In this document: piece by piece, positions 34,879 to 46,558 of the stretch | Numbering within the stretch: the stretch's first letter is position 1 | How the letters are laid out: every line of letters begins with the position of its first letter | Source of the DNA: Rhizophagus clarus | Taxonomy: Eukaryota > Glomeromycota > Glomeromycetes > Glomerales > Glomeraceae | Length of the DNA stretch: 64,000 nucleotides | Assembly (NCBI GenBank): GCA_015698045.1 | Contig: BLAL01000033.1 | Coordinates: forward strand, 151,225-215,224 | Reading direction: 5' to 3' | Notes under the pieces: model-generated | Database searches by the model: none | What the model saw: only the letters and a program-made list of their open reading frames with translations | Told to the model about the DNA's origin: nothing | Program-made: the position numbers and the translations under genes

Positions 34879-37750
34879 ATGACTTATAAATGTTCATATT
34901 GTTCATGTACTTTTTTCGTCAACTTATGCATTAAAACGACATATTTCAGACAAGCATCAATATATTGACGAAGATGAAAAAGTAACCTTTCAATCAAACA
35001 TGCCACACGAAGAACCTGATCTCTGGGATGATGATGATAAAGAAGTATCAAAAGTGCCATATCATGAAGAATCTGGTCTCTGGGATGATGATCTTTCAAT
35101 GAAAGATGAATTGAAAATAACATTAGAACAACCTGTAGAATCTCATGAAAATTTACAAATTTCTGAAGAGTCAGATGAGGAAATTGGGGAATTTAATAAC
35201 AACGATGAGTCAGATAAGAAAAGTGGTGGATTTGATGATGATGATAATAAGGATAATAAAGTTGACTTAACATACTCGTTATCTATCGATGCTGAAGATT
35301 TTTGTGAGACCACACTAGATGATGTGATAAGAGACAAAACACATCCACCTAACACTAAATGGCTGAACGACATTTATCGTGAATTCATGGAAATTGTTAT
35401 GGAATATCAATTATCTAATTTTTGCGGTGATAGGATAATTAAGTTAATCAATAAAAGTAGACAAGAGGCCGAAAAAAACCTATTACCAATAAATACTAAG
35501 GAAGGTCGTAGATTTCTTGATGTTAACGAATTTCCTTATATAAAATTCAAAAAAGTCCTTATCACGAAATTTCAGAATAAAAATTATTCTTTTTATTATC
35601 AACTGATAATTTATGAAATTAAAGTTCTGCTTCTTCAATCTGAAATGAATAAAGAATTTGTTTTTAAGTATAAAAATCACAATACATTGATTAAGACTTA
35701 TGGTGAATAATTTGAAAGTAATTGGTGGTATATCACAGAAAATAAAATTCCTGTCGATAATAAATTATTATCGATAATAATCTATGCTGATTCCACAACT
35801 TGTGATCATCTGGGCAAAACTTCTGAATATTCTATATATATTTCACTTGAAAATATACCAAATTGGCAGCAAAATAAACTTAACGCTAAAGTATTTGTTA
35901 GTTATTTGTCAAAATTGAAAGCAAAAGATAATACTACAAGGAATTCTGAGTCTTTCTGAAGATTACAGAGACTCATTTTTCAGAAATATCTCCAAATATT
36001 ATTATCGCCGATAATGAATCAAAATGACATGTATTTAGTTATTCAAAATAAAATACATCTATTTACACCAAAATTATCAGTTATCCTTACTGATATGGCA
36101 GAAGTAGAAGCATTTATCGCAATATATCTTCCATCAACTTCTAAACGATCATGTTATTATTGCTTAATAAATAACGAAGTTCTTAATAATATGGCATTAT
36201 TTCATATTAATTTACAAACTCCAGAAAAGATGAAACTAGCTATTAATGAGAATCAAGTAAGTAAATTTTCAATTCATAAGGAGTTTAATTATTTTTGGGA
36301 TTTTAACAATTTTAATATTTATGAGGCGACTGCTTCAGATCGTATACATTTACCCGACCTTGGAATAACAAAGTATCTCATAAAATTTACTCGTGAATTG
36401 TTACACTGAAAGGTCAGCAATAGAGCAGTAAAAGATATGGATCACGGATTGTGCGCAATCCCACGATATCCAGGCTTAATAATATTAAAAAACAGATTGG
36501 AAAATATATCTAAATTTACTGCCAATGATTATCATAATATAATGAAAGTGATTATTTTCGTTATAGATAATTTATACGATGATTATAAAGAAAGTGGAAT
36601 ACCATGTAAGAGACTGTGCAACATTTTTCATAAATATTTGGTAATGTATATGAAGTTGCGTCAGGAGTCATATACGGATACTGAGTTAATAGAATTAGAG
36701 GTAAATATCGATTATTAATTCTAAACCAAATCTTTAATTAGTATTTAATTTCAGTTTTTTAAAAATTTATTACTACTATTACTAGACGTTAATAACTGAA
36801 TTCTGTCAAGAATTTGTAACGATATTTGCCAAATATTCTCCAAGTCACTGTAAAATACCTAAACTTCACGTGCTTCGTTATCATGTAATTCTGTCAATTT
36901 GACTTTATGGTTTGATGAATGGGATGTCAATAGAAACATATGAAACTTTGCATAAGAAGAGCGTTAAAACTCCATATCGAATGATAAATAAAAGAAATTA
37001 TGTTCCACAAATGTTAACTATGGTAATGTTATATAATCTGTTTCATCATAATCTATTTTAATCAATTAATTTAAATTTGATATGATAGGTGCGACGTCAA
37101 TATTTAGCCTTGAAACAAAAAAAACCTACGATAAAGAGATCTAGTGGATTTTGAAATCTTTTATGGGAGTTCAAATTTACTGAAATTGAAATAACAGTTT
37201 CTAAAATAAAACAAGACACCGATATCCATCATCTGTATAAAGAAGGGTTTGATAACCTTCATGCAGGTTTTGAAGAGTTTTTGACGGAAAATGAGTTAGA
37301 ATATAATTATGAATCTGGGCATTTTAAAATATATTCTAGTGTAGCTGTTGAATCAACTGATATTATCTGAACAGCAGGAACCTTTTATGGTAATGAATGG
37401 TTCAGTGATATAGTAGTCTCTTCTGAAGAAACTGCGTGGTATGGAAAGGTATGATATGCTTAAAATTTTTTATTAAGATTTTTGTCATGATGACATATTA
37501 TTAACTAAATTAAATTTAGGTACTTTTATTATTGGAATTTTTTGCAAAAGGTTTAAAAGAGCCAGTAAATCTTGCTTTGTTACGATGGTATGAAGAAGTA
37601 CAAGAAGAAGAGATCATATACGACTGTCCAAGATTATGGCTAACTGATCAATATACATGTATTTACTTAGATTCGGTTGATATGTCAGTTTACATTATAC
37701 CAAGAAATAACTGTGAAAATAAATATTTTGTTAATATGTATATTTTTTAA
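34879..37750 (+). pseudogene. Plavaka-like transposase, copy 2
   Basis: The exon layout matches copy 1. Lesions include one extra T in a T-run near 34913 that frameshifts inside the zinc finger, and TAA at 35708-35710 (CAA in copy 1). Four TGA codons occur where copy 1 has CGA: 36407-36409, 36900-36902, 37152-37154 and 37368-37370. The TGA at 35957-35959 is shared with copy 1 (2775-2777). The pattern is transition-driven decay after insertion, apart from the shared stop. Confidence 0.85.
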
Positions 37751-37849
37751 AGTGTAAAATGAAATTAGATTAATATTCTTAGTATTCATTTGTATATAAG
37801 TGCGTTTTATGATTTATTAATGAAATAATAAATAATGGATTTAACTTGA

Positions 37850-38215
37850 TTATTTTTGATAATTATCAAATATCGCAAATTATCGTTGAGATTATTTTTG
37901 ATAATTGTCAATATCACAAATCATCGTTGAGATTATTTTTGATAATTGTCAATATCGCAAATCATCGTTGAGATTATTTTCGATAATTGTCAATATCGCA
38001 AATCATCGTTGAGATTATTTTCGATAATTGTCAATATCGCAAATTATTAGTGCGATTATTTTTGATAACTGTCAACATCGCAAATTATCAGTGCGATTAT
38101 TTTCAATAATTGCTAACATCACAAATCATCGTTGAGATTATTTTCGATAATTGTCAATATCGCAAATTATCAGTACGATTATTTTAGAAAAAGTTAAATA
38201 TCGTTGTATAATTAT
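37850..38215. repeat. Subterminal tandem repeats, copy 2
   Basis: This is the inverted counterpart of 420-890, with about seven units of GATTATTTTYGATAATTGTC / AATATCGCAAATCATCGTTG. Confidence 0.75.
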
Positions 38216-38328
38216 GAGATAATTATCAAATATTATCACATTATGTTGACCATCGATTTATAAATACGATATTTATCGATAAAGTGATAATTATCGATAT
38301 ATATCTTCTGGAAAAATTTCCTGATGTA

Positions 38329-39042
38329 GAGAAAATTTTATATAAAAAATTTTTTGATCTGATCAATCTGATCAATCCGTATCATAATCTGATCATCTGA
38401 TCATCTGGTCATAAATCTGATCAATCTGTTATAATCTGATAGCTCATCCGCAGATATCTGATGAGCCATTTTTTTAATCCAGATTGAATTTGCTTTTTGG
38501 TCATCCAGATGAAAAATTGACCAGATTCATTTAGATCACACCTCTAAACTGTGCAACTAGTATACAATTAACTCTTTTTATAGTCATCTCCGTTATAGTC
38601 ACGTTACCCTATAGTCACCTTGGTTAAATGTCTCAAATTTTCATATATAAAAACTATTGTTTATAGTCACAAACTACCTATAGTCACTATCATATCTTTT
38701 ATAATTGTTCTATAATCTAATAATCAGATTTCAATGATCTTTAGCTCATTATGTTCATTTCATTGAAAGGAATTAGATGGTAGTATTTTTTTAGTAATTG
38801 GATTAATATTGACTGAATAATCTATTTTAAATATCAAATCAGTATTCTAAATATGTAAAATTCGTATAATATTTAATATTTTAACTTTATTTTAATTAAA
38901 CAGGTTTTAGTGATCAGATTTTAATAATCTTAGGCTTATTGAAATCACCTCATCAAAGAGAATCCAATGGTAATAATTACATAATGGCTGGATTAATATT
39001 GACTGAGAAATTTGATTTTAAAGACCAAATCAGCATTTTATA
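38329..39042. repeat. Decayed repeat DNA: ATCTGATCA tract and a duplicated 130-bp block
   Basis: 38350-38470 repeats ATCTGATCA-like words. At 38550-38700 the words TATAGTCAC and TATAGTCATC recur, as in ends of pogo-like elements (tentative). Two copies of a block ending TGGATTAATATTGACTGA lie at about 38720-38825 and 38920-39010. There is no gene. Confidence 0.5.
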
Positions 39043-39080
39043 CAGTAGGTGTCAAAATAAACGCACCAACTTTAAATTAA
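39043..39080. repeat. Possible solitary Tc1-type terminal repeat
   Basis: CAGTAGGTGTCAAAATAAAC followed by GCACC resembles Tc1-like inverted ends. I found no complementary end within the next kilobases, so this is probably a relic. Confidence 0.3.
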
Positions 39081-39769
39081 AATTACAATATAAATTATCA
39101 ATATTAATATAATAATATTATATTTATTTTAAAGTTAAGATTTAAAACAATATTTTAAAAATATTTATTTATGAAAATTTCTTAATTTACACTAGTGTGC
39201 GAAACCCAGATCACATGACTATTATTTATCACTCTGTGTCACACCCTTCCTTTTTCATTTTTCTATAAGTATTTCAGGAACGAATTTTTTTCATATTAAA
39301 AATCCTATTTGTCACATATTATATGTCATACCCATAATTTTTTATAATTCTAGCCAGAATTTTAAAAATTATCATATTAGGATATTGTGTGACATGGACC
39401 TTCCTTTTTAGGTGATACCATTCCACAAAAAAAATTTTCTTATTTTTCAAAATAACCGTAATTAGAAGTTTGTGTAATAATATTTCTATAAAAGGAAATT
39501 TTATGCCAATCACATAACCTGTGTATAAATACACTAGTCAGGGATGATGAATTTCTGTGGCAAAATTTTATAAAATCTGCCAGCAGTTTAACCTAAAATC
39601 TGCCCTGCTTCTGCAGCCTTAAAATGATTATTTCAGCATATTTTCTGCTCATTTATTTTGTAATTCTGCTCATTTCTGCTATAAAAAATTTTTTTAAATA
39701 CAATATGTATAATATGAACAATATTAAAAATCATCAAATTTTATTATGTTTATTATTAGATTTTACAAT

Positions 39770-40335
39770 TAATTGCCATTAAAATACATCATATTTAATC
39801 TTTTCAAAGAATCTTCTGAAAGATTTTGATAATTTTCATCCAAAATATTGTTATAAATTGAAAAACTTCTTTCTACACTACAGCTTGAGTAGATAATCAA
39901 ATATAATCAAGTGCAATTTTTGAAAGAATTGGCAATTTATCTCCAAGATTCATTCAATATTCTTCTAAATTAATTTCTTCAACTGAATTTTCCAATTGCA
40001 ACCCACAATAAATAGACTAATCACAAAGTAATTCATCTAAAGGGTTTGCTAATTCTCTGATAGCACTATATTGACGTAAATTTTTTCTCTCCAATGGACC
40101 AAGTAAAATATATTTAGGATTAAAAATTTGGGTAGCCTAAAATAATGAATGTGTAGGATGTGAAGGAATATGAGCATTAAATTTGTTAAAAGCAGCTTCA
40201 AAAGCTGAACAAAAAACAGGATAAAAATTAAGTAGATTGAAATAATGTAAATAGTAGTATCAAGATCTGAACCAAAATCTTGAAAATTGCAATTACTTTC
40301 TAAAAATGCAGAAAGATGGTTAAGACGTCCCTCTA
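39770..40335 (-). pseudogene. hAT transposase C-terminal relic
   Basis: On the minus strand the translation contains YILLGPLERKNLRQYSAIRE, then NLGDKLPILSKIALDYI and, after a frameshift, ERSFSIYNNILDENYQNL. This is the dimerisation domain of a hAT transposase. At least four stops (TAG, TAG, TGA, TGA) lie where Trp is expected (for example LF*ATQIF, CD*SIYCG, EY*MNLG). The upstream part of the gene is not recognisable. No ends were found. Confidence 0.75.
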
Positions 40336-40353
40336 TAAAAGGAAATATACTTT

Positions 40354-41290
40354 ACAGAAACTTAAAAATTCTAAACGATAATGAATTGATATAGTAATGA
40401 TATTAAATATACATCGTAATGATATTGATTTGCAAATGATATCATTATGATATCGCAATGATATCGGTACATTATTTATTTGATATGGGGTCTTTGCAAT
40501 AGAAAGGTATGAAACTCAAAAAAAAAAAAATTTAATTAATATTAAATTTACACTTATTTTAATATAAAAAACATAATTAGCATATAAAATAAATTTAAAA
40601 ATTTTTTTGAGTTTCGTACTTTTCTATTGCAAAGACCCCATATATCAAAATGATATCGTAAAGATATTTACTTAAAGAAATATCGAATCGATATCATACT
40701 AATATTGTTATAACAACAATGATTTTTTTAAAAAAATGTGAACAAATACGTTATCGATATAATATCGTATCAACATGTATTCAGTATCAATACGATATCA
40801 TAAAAACATCATCTTATAAATGTCAAATCGACATTAATTCAATATTGAATATTTAACGAATTAACATCATTTTGATATAATTAAACAACAATAAAAATGT
40901 GAAACAAATACGATATAGATATGATATCGTATCGACATGTATTCAGTATCAATATGACATCGTAAAAACATCATCTTATAAATATCAAATCAACATCATT
41001 TCGATATAGGCAATATAACGAATTGACATCATTTTGATATAGTTAAACAATAACAAAAAATGTGAAACAAATACGATATCGATATAATATCATTTTGATA
41101 TTTATTTAATATCAAAATGATATTATAAAGATATCATTTTATAAATATCGAATCAATATTAATTTGATATTGTTAATATAACAAATTATATTATTTTATT
41201 GTTAAAAGCAATAATTAATTTTTAAAAAAATGTGAAATAAATAAAATCTCAAATCAATATCATATTAATTAATATTGATAAATTCAATAC
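40354..41290. repeat. About 160-bp GATATC-rich satellite
   Basis: The phrase ATGTGAACAAATACG/ATGTGAAACAAATACG recurs at about 40736, 40897, 41057 and (diverged) 41229, giving periods of 161, 160 and 172. Units contain CGACATGTATTCAGTATCAA and many GATATC palindromes. The array begins with CTTTACAGAAAC, also seen at the start of the next satellite (41720). Confidence 0.75.
40486..40640. mobile_element. 155-bp MITE with TA duplication inside the satellite
   Basis: The inverted repeats begin TGGGGTCTTTGCAATAGAAA, and the complement ends at 40640. The arms extend to about 40 bp with a few mismatches, and TA flanks both sides (40484-40485 and 40641-40642). There is no coding capacity. The end sequence is unrelated to the MITE at 16225. 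Confidence 0.85.
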
Positions 41291-41714
41291 TAAATTTTAA
41301 ATGTTTTTATATATATTTTATTAATTTGTAATGTAATTAAAATTTAATTTAAAATTTAATTTCAACTGAGATGATATAAAGTATTAAGAAAACCTGTTAA
41401 AATAAAAAACCTGTTAAATTTTTACATGAGACTATATACTTGTGTGCCACTTCTTTTTTTCTAACATGCGATGATCATAACACCACCAATAGCAAATAAA
41501 AAAACTGAATTCTTCTTAACAAAATTTCCTAATCGGCTCAGACACTTACTTCACTAGGTATGACAATCTTGACAATCTCTTACTCATTGTTTAAAATATA
41601 TATGATATTAGAACTAGATTTTTATTGGATAAAATTAATTAATTATTTGTAATTATTGTAAAATATAACAATCTTTCAGTAATTTTAATTAATCATATAG
41701 CTGTAAAATAAAAA
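41291..41714. other. Intergenic, no gene recognised
   Basis: AT-rich sequence with a short GC-richer block at 41440-41580. I see no coding frame with recognisable domains, no RNA gene and no inverted ends. Confidence 0.4.
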
Positions 41715-42180
41715 CTACTTTACAGAAACCTTGAAAATATGAGCGATGTTGAATTGATACGGGTACGATATAAATTTCATGTCATAATGGTATCAATTTC
41801 TGTGATGATATTGTTATAATGTTGATTTGATATCGTTACTTCATCACCATAATTTATCGCGAAAATATCGTGACGATATCTATTCAAAAGAATATCAAAT
41901 CGGCACAGCCTTGATATCATTACGATGTTGGTAATTTCAAAAAAAAAGGATGATATATTTGCGATATTGATTTGATATCGTCACTTCATCCCACAATTTA
42001 TCGCCGAGATATCGTAACAACATTTATTTAAAAAAATATCTGATCGGTATAGTCTTGATATCGTTACGATATTGGTAATTTCAGGGATAAAAAAAGATGT
42101 ATTTACGATATTGATTTGATATCGTCACTTTATTGCCGCAACTCATTTGTGGTATCGCAACTCATCTGCAATACCGCAAA
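41715..42180. repeat. 144-bp GATATC-rich satellite
   Basis: GATTTGATATCGTYACTT recurs at about 41824, 41969 and 42113 (periods 145 and 144). The units share the leader TTTACAGAAACCTTGAAAAT and GATATC palindromes with the neighbouring satellite but differ in length. Confidence 0.75.
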
Positions 42181-42267
42181 TATTAAACTTTTTTTTTTTT
42201 TTTACAACTTTTATATGTATAACGTGCTGCCATATTATTAAAATAAAATTCTGATATTTTTATACGA

Positions 42268-42435
42268 TTAAGCAAGATTACATAAAAATATACTATGGAC
42301 TTTGACTACTTCCGTATGTCGCCGCCACAGAGGTTGTTGAGATTGCGGTTGCAAAGGCTTCCAAATTTTAATAAGAGAATTCTTTTTACGAATTTCTTGT
42401 TCTTGTGTAGGTTTATTACGATATTGAGAAGACAT
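42268..42435 (-). pseudogene. Duplicated first exon of the Pro/Gln-repeat gene
   Basis: The frame from the ATG at 42433-42435 reads MSSQYRNKPTQEQEIRKKNS, then LIKIWKPLQPQSQQP. The gene at 45697 starts MSSQDLDKEQGIRKKGS, then LIKHWQPSQPQ. The upstream DNA is also shared (TTGATCTTACCACATCATGATCGA at 42550 and 45780). This is therefore a duplicate of promoter plus first exon that lost the rest. Confidence 0.7.
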
Positions 42436-42479
42436 TTTTAAAACTTGTTTGATGATGATTCTACAGGTTAAAATGTGAG

Positions 42480-43608
42480 TCAAAAATTTTTTTTTCTTCT
42501 CATTTTTTTTTATTATTATAAATCAATTCTTTCATTCCTTATTTTTGCATTGATCTTACCACATCATGATCGAGTATGATTAATATGGTGGTCAATTTCA
42601 AAAGAAAAAATATATTTTTTTTGATATACTTTGATGTATTTTCCATATGATTTTAGATATTGAGAATTTGGTAAGAGAAGAGTTTTTTTAATTACTACTT
42701 TAACGAAATGTACTAACACTTGTTCTTTTTTTTAGACAGGTTCAAAGCATGGGATTTCAACTGGAGCTCAGGGGTGTAGATTTCGGTGGGTATTTTATAA
42801 CATTTTTTTTTTTAAATCTTTTTTTTTTAATGTACTATTACTAACAGTTCGTTTCTTTGGAATTTTTCTATTTTGTAAATTATACTAGTAGTTTATGTAT
42901 TATTATTTAGCCGTATAATAAAATAATTTATTGGCATTTTAAAATATATTAATCATGTTCTGTCAATCTTTACAAAATTGTGAAAATTATCATAAAATGG
43001 TTTTAAATACATTGTCAGGATGACATATTTTATGATGTTCTGGTAAGCATCGGAAATGGGTTCTAATGTGGTTTTCAAAATGATTTTTTATTATGTAAAA
43101 TGTCTTTACAACCATATTAAAATTCGAATTTTAAGTACATTTATGATATCATAAAAGTATCATACGATATCTTGAAAAAATTGCCTTGTCCAGTAAAAGT
43201 AGTCTCATTTTATTTACGAATGTATATTTTAATATACAGTATTTGAAATGTATTAGAGACATTATTCTATTCAATACATTTACTAAATTTTATCGACATG
43301 GTTAATAAATTTTTAAAATCGGAACGACTTTAATAATAATTCGTGACGATTTATCGGTAAATTGATCCACGATCGGTAGACGATTATTTGCATAATATGT
43401 TTACTATTCAGACACAATTCAATACATTTCAGCAAAGAATAAATTATATATATATTAAGCAAAATTATTGATATGAACTTTATTTATGATTAAAAGTGTT
43501 AATAATAAAAGTATTAATAATGTAAATGTTAAGTATAATTACTAAATTATAGCTCTTCTATGCTAAATATTTACTATAAACTATTGATCGAATAAAAAAA
43601 TCAAAGCG
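42480..43608. other. Spacer with one orphan exon-like block
   Basis: At 42737-42786 a plus-strand block bounded by TTTTTTTTAG and GTGGGT reads TGSKHGISTGAQGCRF. It looks like an isolated exon but I cannot assign it. The rest is AT-rich with no gene. Confidence 0.35.
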
Positions 43609-43770
43609 CTATAACATTATAAGACCATCAAGTTTCCACGAATATTTATTTTCTATCCCTTTTGTTCTTAGAGTATTAAAAATCTTCCAGAACCTTAAAG
43701 TATTATTGTCACCACCAGCTCCAGCTACAATGTCCTCTCCATTTGGAGAAATATAAAAATAAAGGACGTG
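43609..43770 (-). pseudogene. WD40 fragment resembling the last blade of Cdc20/Cdh1
   Basis: The minus strand reads HVLYFYISPNGEDIVAGAGG, then DNNTLRFWKIFNTLRTKG, and ends with a TAG at 43609. Cdc20/Fizzy-related proteins, the activators of the anaphase-promoting complex, have a closely similar C-terminal blade (SP-GE-IVTGAGDETLRFW-VF). Two extra residues sit in the GAG-DETLR loop. Only about 50 residues remain and no upstream exons are visible, so this is a gene fragment, perhaps carried here by a transposon. Confidence 0.7.
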
Positions 43771-43842
43771 ATAAAAATGTAAAATGATACATAATAAAAA
43801 TATATTATATAAAATTTATAATAATGCTTCTCACTAGCCTCC

Positions 43843-45697
43843 TTAATTTTCAATCTTCTTAGTTACTTTTTTTTTATGCTTTCTTTGCTCTCTTTCATCA
43901 TTATCATTCTTTTCGTCATCATCTTCAGGAAATGACCTTGCAGCACTTATGTAATAATGAGACAGCTCCATTGATCTTGTAACATCTATTTTATCAGTAC
44001 AAGCAAAGTCCAAATTTATTGTGTATAAATCTGTATTTGCCATAAAAAAGTTGCGACGAGCTGTCTTGTCATCATCCACCTCCTCACTTAAATATCTAAT
44101 CCCATAAATAATAACATTTTGGAGCGCTCTTTCCATTTCTTCTGATAGTTCATTTGAAACACATGTCAACCACTGACGAAATATAGTTGAAACTGAAACT
44201 TTAGATTTTAACTGGGAAATATTATCGTTAGTGCAACTATTCTGATATGCGAAACCTATATTCGACCATAATTCGCTCCTCCATCCATCAAAAACTTTTC
44301 GAAAACGTTTACCCATAAAACTAATTTTTTGTTTGTTTTCTTTCTTCTTAGAAAAATGCGGAAATAATTTACTAATTATATCTTCTATCATTGAATTTCT
44401 AGAAGAATGATCAAGGTGTCGAGTACGAAGGAATAGTGCTCTTAATTCAACGTAAATGATATCTAAGATCCATTTTGGGAGAGAACTATAATTATTTTCT
44501 AATATTTCACTCATCTGTTTTTGACTATATTCGCGACTGGTTTTAGGTTCCGTATATTTATCTGGAATATTCGCGTTGGGTCTTGGGGAAGGACTTCTGG
44601 GGTAGTGACGTTCTCTAGTAAAATATTGAGACGGCAACTCCAAATTGTTATTTATGAGTTGTCGTTCAAAATTATCCCTATAATAAAAATAAATGGGCTC
44701 AGAACATATGAATTATAAATATTACAGATTTACTATATATATTTACATTGGAGTGCGGCTCTTCAAAGGCAGAGAACGCAGCGGGGAATGTGGTGACGTC
44801 GCCGGAGAGGATTCCAGTGATGTTATTGTTGATATGGGACTTTGACTTTTCCTGTATTTCTCGGTCATAAAATTAATATAATCGGGTAAAATTAGGCCGA
44901 ATTCATCCGCTATTTTCTTCTTAGTTTTATAGGGATCCGGAGATATATTTATTATTTCCTCAATTCTCAAGAACTCCTCTTTTAGCATTTTGTCTACAAT
45001 TATTAAATATCAAGGTAAGTGAACTATTCATATCACAAAAAGAAAGAATAATGAATTTCAATTATAGGTCACCTATTTTTTCTTCATCATCAATTTGTTG
45101 AGGAGGTTGAGGTGGTAATTGAGGTAAGTATTGTTGAGGTTGTTGAGAAGGTGATTGCGACCATTGGTATTCATGATGTGGCCATTGACGTTGCTGATTT
45201 TATTGAGGTTGTTGAGGTTGTTGAGGCCATTGAGGTAGAGGTGGTTGCGGCCATTGAGGTTGAGATTGTTGAGGTTGTTGAGGCCATTGAGATTGAGGTG
45301 GTTGCGGCCATTGAAATTGAGATTGTTGAGGTTGTTGAGGCCATTGAGATTGAGGTGGTTGCGACCATTGAAATTGATGAGGTTGAGATTGTTGAGGTTG
45401 TTGAGGCCATTGAGATTGAGGTGGTTGCGGCCATTGAAATTGAAATTGTTGAGGTTGTCACGGCCACTGAAGTAGAGTTTGGGGTTGAGATTGTTGCGGT
45501 TGTTGAGATTGAGGTTGTTGCGGTTGATGAGATTGAGGTTGTTGCGGTTGTTGAGATTGGGGTTGTTGCAGCTGTTGAGGTTGTTGCGGCCATTGAGACT
45601 GAGGTTATTGATATTGCGGTTGCGATGGCTGCCAATGTTTAATAAGAGAACCTTTTTTACGAATTCCTTGTTCTTTATCAAGATCTTGAGAAGACAT
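43843..45697 (-). pseudogene. Pro/Gln-repeat protein with a conserved C-terminal region, two stops in the repeat
   Basis: Exon 1 (about 45080-45697) starts MSSQDLDKEQGIRKK and then encodes QPQQPQSQWP-type repeats of about 60 bp. Stops TAA near 45606 and TGA near 45459 fall inside the repeat. Exon 2 (about 44747-44999) encodes MLKEEFLRIEEIINI and LILPDYINFMTEKYRKS. Exon 3 (43843-44678) encodes YVELRALFLRTRHLDHSSRN, KRFRKVFDGWRSELWSNIG and a Lys-rich tail. The FLRTR block and the following helix resemble EEMKCLFLRTRNPPDH in the gene at 49794-56132, so the two are probably distant relatives. No known function. Only the repeat region is damaged, so a shorter product from a later start is possible. 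Confidence 0.55.
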
Positions 45698-45775
45698 TTT
45701 AATGATATCTCAATATAAAAAAAAAGAAATAATTGAATAAAAAAAAAAAAAAATTTTTTTTATCCCCTTTTTTTT

Positions 45776-46225
45776 TGCGTTGATCTTACCACATCATGAT
45801 CGAAAAAAATTAATCTTTTTCTTGCATCGTAATTATATCTATGATTAATATGGTTAATTACGAAAAGAAAAAAAATTCTTTTTGCCATTGATCTTATTAC
45901 ATCATATGATACAGATTTTTTTAAGGAAAAAAAATATGATTAATATAATGATGGATATTATGATTAAATCATGGCCAAGTAAAATTAATATTTTTCTCAC
46001 ATTGTTACGATTAATTTCGAAAATAAGTTTCTTTTTTACCATTGATCTCAATAGATTTTCTAAGGAAAAAAATTTGATTAATATAATGACGGACATTGTG
46101 ATTATCGAGTAAAAATTAATCTTTTTTTCAATTTTTTTCTTTTTTTTAAAAATTCTATATCATGGTTATACCTATTACCAAAAAAAACTTTTTCTGCAAA
46201 AAAAGTTGTTTGCATTGATATCATA
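45776..46225. repeat. Tandem copies of a promoter-proximal block
   Basis: The phrase TTGATCTTACCACATCAT and its variants recur near 45778, 45888, 46038 and 46212, with GATTAATATAATGATGGA between them. The block also occurs upstream of the orphan exon at 42550. It lies just upstream of the Pro/Gln-repeat gene and may contain its promoter. Confidence 0.55.
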
Positions 46226-46558
46226 ACACTACGAGTTATCTTTTCCTTGAACCTTCTCAAACATCTTAAGTCGTATAATTAATAATTAACCTCTCCTATA
46301 AACAGAAAGCAACTTACTTTAATATAAACACGAATACAAAATACGTTAGTAATGAGAACGAAAAATAAATTCTTTAGGAAAAAGAGATTATTTAAAGCAC
46401 TGAACTGAAAGGAATGATTCCTAGGATAGCGAGTGATTTGAACTAAGCCAAAGTTAGAAACAAAATAGTTTCGGTATCTTCAGGCGGTATGGATGAAGAC
46501 AATTCACGTATTAGCCCTTGTTCTACAATTGATTTTTATCAAACTCGCTCTACATTGA
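46226..46558. other. Intergenic, no gene recognised
   Basis: From about 46430 onward the sequence is GC-richer than its neighbours. Its plus strand has a modest open stretch (KVRNKIVSVSSGGMDEDNSR) that I cannot identify. Confidence 0.3.

Larger units (their letters stand above)
31344..38326. mobile_element. Plavaka-like DNA transposon, copy 2, inverted and without nested elements
   Basis: The ends CATCAGAAAATTTTTTTTAG (31344) and TTTCCTGATG (38326) match copy 1 inverted. TA flanks both ends (31342-31343 and 38327-38328). Gene order is the mirror of copy 1: accessory gene on minus, promoter with repeats, transposase on plus, subterminal array. It lacks the Tc1 element and shows the uninterrupted site near 32472. 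Both genes are broken by transitions and small indels. Confidence 0.92.

Noticed and set aside
45112..45642. Plus-strand frames rich in Val/Glu/Ile or Leu/Arg
   Set aside because: They are antisense to the Pro/Gln repeat of the gene at 43843-45697, which has an ATG, matched splice sites and downstream conserved exons.
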